Shown: positions 57,652-64,000 of the stretch, piece after piece
Layout of the letters: every line of letters begins with the position of its first letter
How positions within the stretch are numbered: the first letter of the stretch is position 1
Assembly: GCA_011109175.1 (NCBI GenBank)
Contig: RDEW01000021.1
Span: 259,080 to 323,079 of the forward strand
Direction: 5' to 3'
Source of the DNA: Dicyema japonicum
Taxonomy: Eukaryota > Dicyemida > Rhombozoa > Dicyemidae
Length of the DNA stretch: 64,000 bases
Notes under the pieces: generated by a model
Told to the model about the DNA's origin: nothing
The model's input: only the letters and a program-made list of their open reading frames with translations
The model's database searches: none
Made by a program: the position numbers and the translations under genes

Positions 57652-60597
57652 AATGCAGTCTGAAAAATACAAGATTCAATGGGATGGCCTCAACCTACTA
57701 TCGTTTAATGTCAGGGGGATCTCGAAGACATGGATGAGGAAAACACTGTGCGATGATTTAGACAAGTACCGCGTCTCTATCGGATGTCTGCAAGAAACGA
57801 AGGTCTCTGATGGATGCTGTGAACACTATGGAACCTATAAACTTATTCTCTTCCCTAGTGAGTCTAAACATTACGGACAAGGTTTCGCAGTCCATGAACA
57901 TCTTGTACCATGGATACATCAATTTTGGAAAGTCAACGACAGGATTAGTGTTCTGCAAATTAGGATGAATGACATGTGCCCTTCCAAAAGCTACATGACA
58001 GTCATTAACGTGTATGCTCCACATAGTGGCAGATTTTTGAAAAATCCTGAGGAACTGGATGACTTCTACTGTCAACTATTGAGGACGTACTCGGAATACG
58101 AATCTTCGTCGTTGATATTTATTGCCGGGGACTTTAACGCTAAAGTTGGGATGCGACGCAGTGGAGAGGAATCGTTCATCGGCAGGCATGGACGGGGGTG
58201 GAGAAACACCCCGGGAACACTACTGGCCAATTTCTGTCAAGCGAATGATCTTTTCATAGGAAACACTGCCTTTATGCACCCAGCTCGCCACAGGAGCACA
58301 TGGACTGGCCATAGAACGAACTCGGAAAACAAAAGTGTCAATATTTATAATCAAATTGATTACATCATTTGTCGGACCAAGGACAAACACCTACTGAATG
58401 ATGCCCGTTCTTATGGAGGGTCGATGATAAATAGTGACCATAAAATGGTTATTGGCAAGTTCTCCTTGAAGAAATACTACATTGGAGGAAGAACCTGAGT
58501 CTAAGCAAAACGCTACCACCTTACCATACCCATGTATATATGACTGAGAAGCTCTGGTCTCAGCCGCTGCTGGTGACAAACTACCAAAAACATATAGAGA
58601 ACCACCTATATACATTACCAGCTAATATGACTATACAAGACCTATGGGATCAGACCAAAAGCATTATTTGCCTTGCCGCAAACACCCACCTTGGAGTGAG
58701 ACGGCAGACAACCGGAAATATGTCACTTGGCCATCCAGACTCCTTATTACTGGCAAAACAACAACGAGAAATATGGATACAGAGTCTAAACACGACGGAT
58801 ATACATATCAAAAACAAACTACGAACTGAACGAAATATTATCAAGAGAAGAATCATGAAGCTTAATAATGAACACTCGAAGGATGTCTTCCTATCACATC
58901 TTAGAGAGCTGGAGCAACTAAAGGACAATGCACAAATGTTCGCTGCAGTCCGACTAATGCGAGGAAAGAAAAAAGCGACAGTACATGTTATGGATGGGAA
59001 GGGGAAACTTATCTTAAAACCAGACGAACAGATCGAATTGATTGCTGCCCATTTTGAAAAACTGTTCAATGCGAACGGCCAAGAACTGGCCCCTTTCATC
59101 GGAGAACCGCGGATGCTGGAAACAATTATCACATCTAAGGAAGTTCAGAGTGCGTGCAGTAAGCTAAAGAATCACAGGAGCGCTGGACCAGACAACATCC
59201 CTCCCGAACTGCTGAAATATGGACCTATGCGTCTATTCGAAACCATTGCGACATTGTTAAATGGAATGTTTACATCCAACTCTGTCCTACCACTGGGGAA
59301 AGGGACATTGATACCTATACAAAAGCCTAACAAACCAAAGGGACCACTAGAAAGCCTACGCCCAGTCATATTGTTAAACACATTACGAAAAGTTCTTGCA
59401 TCTGTTGCTTTGGACCGCTTAAAACATCCTGCAGGAAATTACCTATCAGCATGCCATAGTGGATTTCGTGAAGGAAGGTCGACAGCGGACATTCTGTGGA
59501 GCCACAGGTGGCGGTGTGCAACGGCTCAAAGATACAAAAATGCCACGACCATCCTGGGGATCGATATGTCAAGAGCTTTCGACACCATTAGCCGACACAA
59601 GCTAATGGTTGTCCTTCATCAATTTGTGGACCAATCATTGCTACGGATAATCAGAGTACTTCTCTCAAGTACTGAACTGTCAGTCCGAATTGGGAGAACT
59701 CTATCCCGACCATTCAAAACTACAATCGGCACTCCTCAGGGAGACTCCCTCTCCCCCTTACTATTTGTGATATATCTCGAAGCTGCACTAAAGGATCTAA
59801 GAACTTGCTATGAAGGAAAAATAAACGAAGTCGTATACGCGGATGATGTGGATTTTATATCCGAGGATACAGAAGCTCTCACACATCTGCTGGAAAATGC
59901 ACCGGACAAACTGGGGAATGGTTCCTCATCGTTAACCGGGCCAAAACGGAAATCAAAAGAATGGACAACATCCTTAATGAACGTTGGCGACATGTTAATA
60001 AGCTTGGATCCCTACTGGGGGACACAGAAGACATCATCAAAAGGAAAACACTTGCAGGAGTAGCAATGCGAAAACTCAAAAAGGGATGGCTGAAAGGACT
60101 AGATGTCAATCTGCGGATACGCATGTACAATGCATTTGTGAAACCGATACTGACATACAATGCTGGTACTTGGGCCTGTACAGGTGCGGAATCAATGGCT
60201 CTCGATGGGTTCCACAGAAAACAGCTTAGAGTATTATTTGGCATGCAGTGGCCAGCCAGAATCTCGAATACCGGTATTTACAAAAAATGCAAGAGTAGGC
60301 CTCTAAGCCTGGAAATCACTGACGCCCGGTGGAGACTGTTTGGTCACGTACTACGCATGGATCTTGCTGCCCCGGCTAATGTGGCGATGGAGGACCATTT
60401 CATGTTCGAGGGCAAATGCTTCCGTGGCAGACCAAGGATGACCCTACCTATCATGCTGCACAAAGACCTCCAAAGGATGAAGAAATGCCTAAAGACGGGA
60501 GACGATCTGGACATGCTGAGATCGACTGCGTGTAACCGTGGAGGATGGAAGAGGCTAACTAATAACATTGTTTCTTGTATTGCACATGCTTTGCTAT
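57652..60597 (+). mobile_element. Nearly intact APE-type LINE
   Basis: A single long ORF broken only by two frame steps. The endonuclease (57653-58498) reads LLSFNVRGI, IGCLQETKV, INVYAPHSG, FIAGDFNAKVG and INSDHKMVIGK, giving the N, E, D-x-N and S-D-H catalytic motifs. The RT (58540-59915) reads SAGPDNIPPELL, SGFREGRSTADIL, GIDMSRAFDTI, GTPQGDSLSPLLF and VVYADDVDFIS. The C-terminal part to 60597 reads WRHVNKLGSLLGDTEDI, AFVKPILTYNAGTW and ARWRLFGHVLRMD. The step at about 59912-59915 (G4) is repaired by one extra G, and the one near 58488 by one extra A. A Cys-rich 3' motif was not seen; subclade (RTE-, Nimb- or I-like) not settled. Confidence 0.9.
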
Positions 60598-60699
60598 AAC
60601 TATTATGGCAAGGCGATAAGTGCTGTAATAGCATTGTAAAAATCGAAAACGCCTATTATTTTTTTAAAAGAAGGAAATCATAGAATTTTTACATAATCA

Positions 60700-61670
60700 T
60701 AACTCAAGTTTGGCTTTAAATATCAGAATTGACAATTACAAATTGTTTAAAGAAAGCTTTTGAAAATGCGTTAATACAGAATTTGACAGAAATAAAAGAA
60801 AAGGATGATGAAAATTTTCTGATTCATGAAAATAATAAAATTAATGATGAAAACTTAATACATAACTTTTCGAGAACACTAAAACAGCATGACGAAGTTG
60901 AACAGAAAGATGAACAAAATCATGTTCCGACACTATATGAAGTTAATGAATACACCCATGCGCTCGATTTATGATTTCTAGAGAATGATTATTAAAGAAG
61001 AGGAAAAGTTTACGAAATACAAAAAATTAAAAAAATTATCAAACTAATCATTCACAAAAAATATCCGATTACATGAGAAAAGCATCTAATTTATTTTTGT
61101 AATTACTTTATTATTGTTGATTGTTATTTTGATTCCTTGTTCTATTTTTTGTTCACTATTAAAGATTAGTGAACATCGTTTTTTTACGTGGACATTTTGT
61201 TCACCACAGAGAGGGTTGACTTTCAGAATTTCGAGTTTTTGGAAACAATTAAGCCTTGTATAATTGCAACGAGAAGCTTCCGAACACATGGTAAAATTTT
61301 TAGTTTGAAATTTTTTATTTTTTTAATAAAATAATTAAAAAAGATTAGTAAAAATAAATTTTATTTTTTTAATAATGAGTGGACAATTTGAGAATTGGCC
61401 AATTTCTTAGGAAAATTGGCTTTTTTGAACCCTTGACGTGAACTTTTAGCCATAAATTGGCACGTCTTGGAAACCGGATCACCTCATGCACTGGAGATCT
61501 CCGCGAACGCCGCTGGCTATTTGAGCGAATTTCGCTCGCAATTTTGAGAGGGAACAGCCACGCGGTGAGGGCGGCAACTACCTGACTTCTATTGTTTAAA
61601 TTTATAAAGCCAAAATAAAACTTAAAAAAAAAATTGGGCAATTAGAGGGAATTCACTGTATTTGTAAATC
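60700..61670. mobile_element. Tigger-like remnant
   Basis: An 81-codon plus frame (60729-60974) rich in Asn, Glu and Lys resembles the tail of a pogo/Tigger transposase only weakly. The right edge, ttagagggaattcactgta at 61643-61661, is the reverse of a TA-CAGTGAATTCCCTCT terminal motif, typical of Tigger ends. Between them 61450-61590 contains a distant repeat-E relative. Confidence 0.4.
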
Positions 61671-61779
61671 TTGTTTGTCAATTCACGTAAGAAACGGTGT
61701 TTGAACGACATACGGAGATTGATTCAAGATAAATGGGAACTTGTCTATTTTTGTACATCGGTCGATAAAAAATACATCG

Positions 61780-62345
61780 TTTGATATGTAGCCAGTTTAT
61801 CGCTATTCTAAAGAATACAACCTAAAAAGGCATTACCAATCTAATCATCGATCGTACAATGTTTCGTAGGTTTTAAATCGCTTATTAGCCAAAAAGTTCA
61901 AATGCGTTTTTAAGCTAACTGCGTTGCAGACTCAATTTTCAAAAAATCACAATCAACTACTGCATCAGTTACTGCAAGATATGAAATTTGCAGAATGCTT
62001 GCAATGTTGGAAAATCATATTACGATGGTAATCTCATCAAGCTATATCATGTAGAAACAGCAGAAATTATTTTTGCAGACAACGCCCACTTGTTTAAAGA
62101 TATTCTATCAACCAGAAACACTGTTGCAGAACACATTAATGAAATGTCTTTGAAATACCAATTATAGTCTGAATTGTTAAAATTCTAATATTTTTCAGCT
62201 GCGATCAATGAAACAGTCAACGTTGTCGGAATTGCACAATTAGCAATCTTTGTTAGTGCCTGTGACTCAGATTTTAATATTTATGAAGAAATTCTCGAAC
62301 TGGTACCAATGGAAGATATTACTGCGAGAAAAGATAACTTTACGG
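61780..62345 (+). pseudogene. hAT/ZBED-like transposase relic
   Basis: A finger-like YSKEYNLKRHYQSNH (BED/C2H2 type) is followed by TALQTQFSKNHNQ. After frame changes come FADNAHLFKDILSTRNTVAE and HINEMSLKYQL, then AINETVNVVGIAQLAIFVSA and IYEEILELVPMED. This is the order of the GTF2IRD2/ZBED-type hAT transposase. A stretch near 62165-62200 might be a spliced intron or an insertion. Inactive as read. Confidence 0.78.
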
Positions 62346-63100
62346 GAACCCCCAAATGATGGGAAAAGTTGATGGCTCTTTTCGTTCCTTTCCAGGATGG
62401 GTGACATTTTTTCGGGTGAGCAACAAGACACCGCGTTAAACACATGCCCAGAGACTACGTTCCAGAGAATCGATTCAACACACCGGAAAACTATATTTAT
62501 GATGGGCCCTCATTCTGGATCAGTAGTTGATCTCCTACTCGCGGAGGCTACGACCCGTAGTCGCGGAACCGGATTCCTTCGAGTCTGTAAGGAGGACGGA
62601 AACCCCAATAGATTGTCCTTTTCCAACATTCTGACGTTTTTCTGTCATTCTTTATCGGTGATCCCGTGGTTCTAAATAAATAAATATATCATTGTAAAAC
62701 TACTACAAATTCTCTGGCTTTTTGGCTTTAAAGGTTGCCGACTCCTGGTCTAGTATATTCAACTGGTTTTCTCTTCCTCAATTCCTTCGTTCAGAGTCTA
62801 GCAAACAACAGACTTCAATAGCATGTATTTTGTCGATCGTCCAATATCGATATCAGTTTTCCGCAGTCGAGTGAGACGCATTCTTTAAAAGCAACAAGTC
62901 CACCCATATCCGCCATTGTGGGAACTCATCCAGTGGAATAGGGAATAGAGGGTTCCTTCTTGTATGTCGGCCAAGAATAAGGCGTCTGCTGATACAGGTG
63001 GATCGTATGACACGTTTGGTAATTGAAGAAGGCAGAGCAGTAGGAAATCCTTAGTTGGAAAATATAAGATTTATTTAAATTTTTTTTGAATTAATAAAAA
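62346..63100. repeat. Repeat cluster downstream of the second Ig gene
   Basis: 62540-62685 ends in a GGTGATCCCGTGG element followed by aaataaataaatat. 62905-63040 is a decayed repeat-A copy (ccagtggaatagggaatag, gatacaggtggatcgtat). No gene. Confidence 0.5.
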
Positions 63101-63143
63101 CATAAAGAATAATTTATAATATAAAGTATTTGTTAGTCTTGTG

Positions 63144-64000
63144 TCAGCCACACAGCAGGACTTTTGGACATTTAGTCCCATTAGTGCTAAAACATAGGGA
63201 TGTTGAGTCAACCACATATGGCTGTGACTGGACCTTGCCTAGCAAAGGTCTGTCAATGTTAAACTGAGAAAAAGTCCTTGAGGGATAATAGTCCCAACTG
63301 TTGCTGTCATAGAATGTCCCTGAAATAATCATTACTGATACCTGACTGACATTTGTTCAGGGAACCGTTCCTAAAAATCCAGTATTTCACTGCAAGGTAG
63401 ATACAGAGACTCAACCCGAACCCAGAAGGGAGCAAATCATGGCAATATAGAACCCATCAAAATCTTCGGAATGAGGATAAATTTACTGCTTGTCGTGTTT
63501 ATTGACATTTTTTCTCTATTTGGGGGGAGTATGTAAATATTGGTGCTCTCCACACTCCCAGCGAGGTTTGTGGCCATGCAAGAATAGTTAACTGGACTGC
63601 TTTCACTGTTTACATACACTAAAATGGAATTGTTGCTTATTTCTATTATTTTATCCGAATTCGTGACTTTTCTATTATTTTTCTTCCAAAAAATCTAAAA
63701 ATTTTGTTAAAATTTCGCGCTTTAATTTGGCGCGCAATCAAAAGAACTAAATTTCCCGCTTTTAATTTTCATGGTGTCAAACGACTAAATTTCCCGCATT
63801 AAAAGCAGCTGCATAGCAAGCATTTAAAGAAAATTATCGTCATTGTTATAACCTTAGGTTTTGGATCCCCGTTCGGAGGATGGCACACGAGCTTTACTAG
63901 TTTAGTTCCCCCTGTGACGTTAAAGCCCATTTTTTCAATTTTAATCTCATCATTGATATCTAAGGTATTACTTATAAATTTACACGATGGAACAACACGT
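63144..64000 (-). CDS. Second Ig-type membrane receptor, 3' part
   Basis: The gene enters from beyond 64000. An Ig domain is split by a 158-nt intron (63695-63852, phase 0). Before it KLVKLVCHPPNGDPKPK gives the first Cys; after it IFWKKNNRKVTN gives the Trp, then SSPVNYSCMATNLAGSVEST the second Cys. A membrane helix follows (GLSLCIYLAVKYWIF), reached through an unresolved frame step near 63460. A 22-nt intron (about 63320-63341) then leads to the cytoplasmic tail GTFYDSNSWDYYPSRTFSQF ... PKVLLCG, ending at 63144. Adhesion or guidance-type receptor by architecture; the family is not named because most of the ectodomain is outside the window. Confidence 0.75.
63713..63797. promoter_or_regulatory. 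Cluster of four E2F-like sites
   Basis: TTTCGCGC (63713-63720), TTTGGCGCGC (63726-63735), TTTCCCGC (63752-63759) and TTTCCCGC (63790-63797) lie within 85 bp, all in the same orientation. They match the E2F/DP consensus TTTSSCGC. They lie inside the unusually long intron of the Ig-type receptor. Function inferred only from motif and clustering. Confidence 0.5.

Noticed and set aside
58650-59132. 160-codon minus-strand frame inside the LINE
   Set aside because: Antisense shadow of the RT coding region, which has all family boxes on the plus strand.
1-64000. Programmed ribosomal frameshifting to explain the frame steps
   Set aside because: The steps occur at different run types, in many unrelated genes and in LINE sequence, without slippery heptamers or a common 3' structure. 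Sequence error is simpler.
1-64000. Myxozoan or ciliate origin
   Set aside because: Myxozoans lack cilia, which argues against them given tektin and NME7. Ciliates also have tiny introns but not Ig-type receptors, sacsin or this LINE/Tigger/MULE set, and the standard genetic code fits all genes here.
1-64000. CRISPR arrays, rRNA genes, tRNA genes
   Set aside because: No regularly spaced identical repeats, no rRNA-like conserved blocks, and no cloverleaf I could support by eye. A tRNAscan or Rfam search would be decisive.

Overview
The window looks like animal DNA, most probably from a dicyemid mesozoan. It holds metazoan genes (sacsin-like, tektin, NME7, formin, Ig-type membrane receptors, C2H2 zinc finger, bZIP) in AT-rich DNA full of decayed transposons. 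Nearly every coding junction I could resolve is closed by a GT-AG intron of only 21-28 nt. Introns this short in an animal with ciliary genes are, from general knowledge, a dicyemid hallmark. The species call is inference; the splice junctions are read directly.

Layout. 0-3.4 kb: integrase relic and a non-LTR RT relic. 3.5-16.1 kb (-): one very large sacsin-like gene with SIRPT-type repeats, a damaged J domain and a HEPN C-terminus. 18.5-19.9 kb (+): tektin. 20.3-21.2 kb (-): ABHD11-like hydrolase. 23.0-23.7 kb (-): small proline-rich protein. 24.4-25.6 kb (+): NME7. 26.6-29.6 kb (+): formin with FH3, FH1 and FH2. 30.45-31.3 kb: bZIP (+) overlapping AK6 (-) tail to tail. 33.5 kb (+): partial TSPO cut into by a pogo/Tigger element. 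36.0-36.8 kb (+): two-finger C2H2 protein. 37-48.8 kb: mostly LINE, Tc1/mariner, MULE and hAT relics. 49.5-50.7 kb (-): Ig-type transmembrane protein. 51.3-51.7 kb: near-perfect 141-bp inverted repeat. 53.1-53.6 kb (+): complete five-exon RidA. 54-57.5 kb: relics. 57.65-60.6 kb (+): nearly intact APE-type LINE. 61.8-62.3 kb: hAT relic. 63.1-64.0 kb (-): 3' part of a second Ig-type receptor, running off the window.

Two themes cut across the genes. First, every spliced intron I accept whose length is a multiple of three contains an in-frame stop when read through, so no retained intron is silent. Second, most remaining frame breaks are single missing bases, many at runs of G or C, in genes that otherwise match their families well. 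This suggests base-calling undercounts more than decay, and means several apparently broken genes, including the LINE, are probably intact. Tektin and NME7 are axonemal proteins, which fits a ciliated parasite. I see no operon, CRISPR array, rRNA or confident tRNA. Coordinates of exons are mine, worked by hand, and can be off by a few bases.
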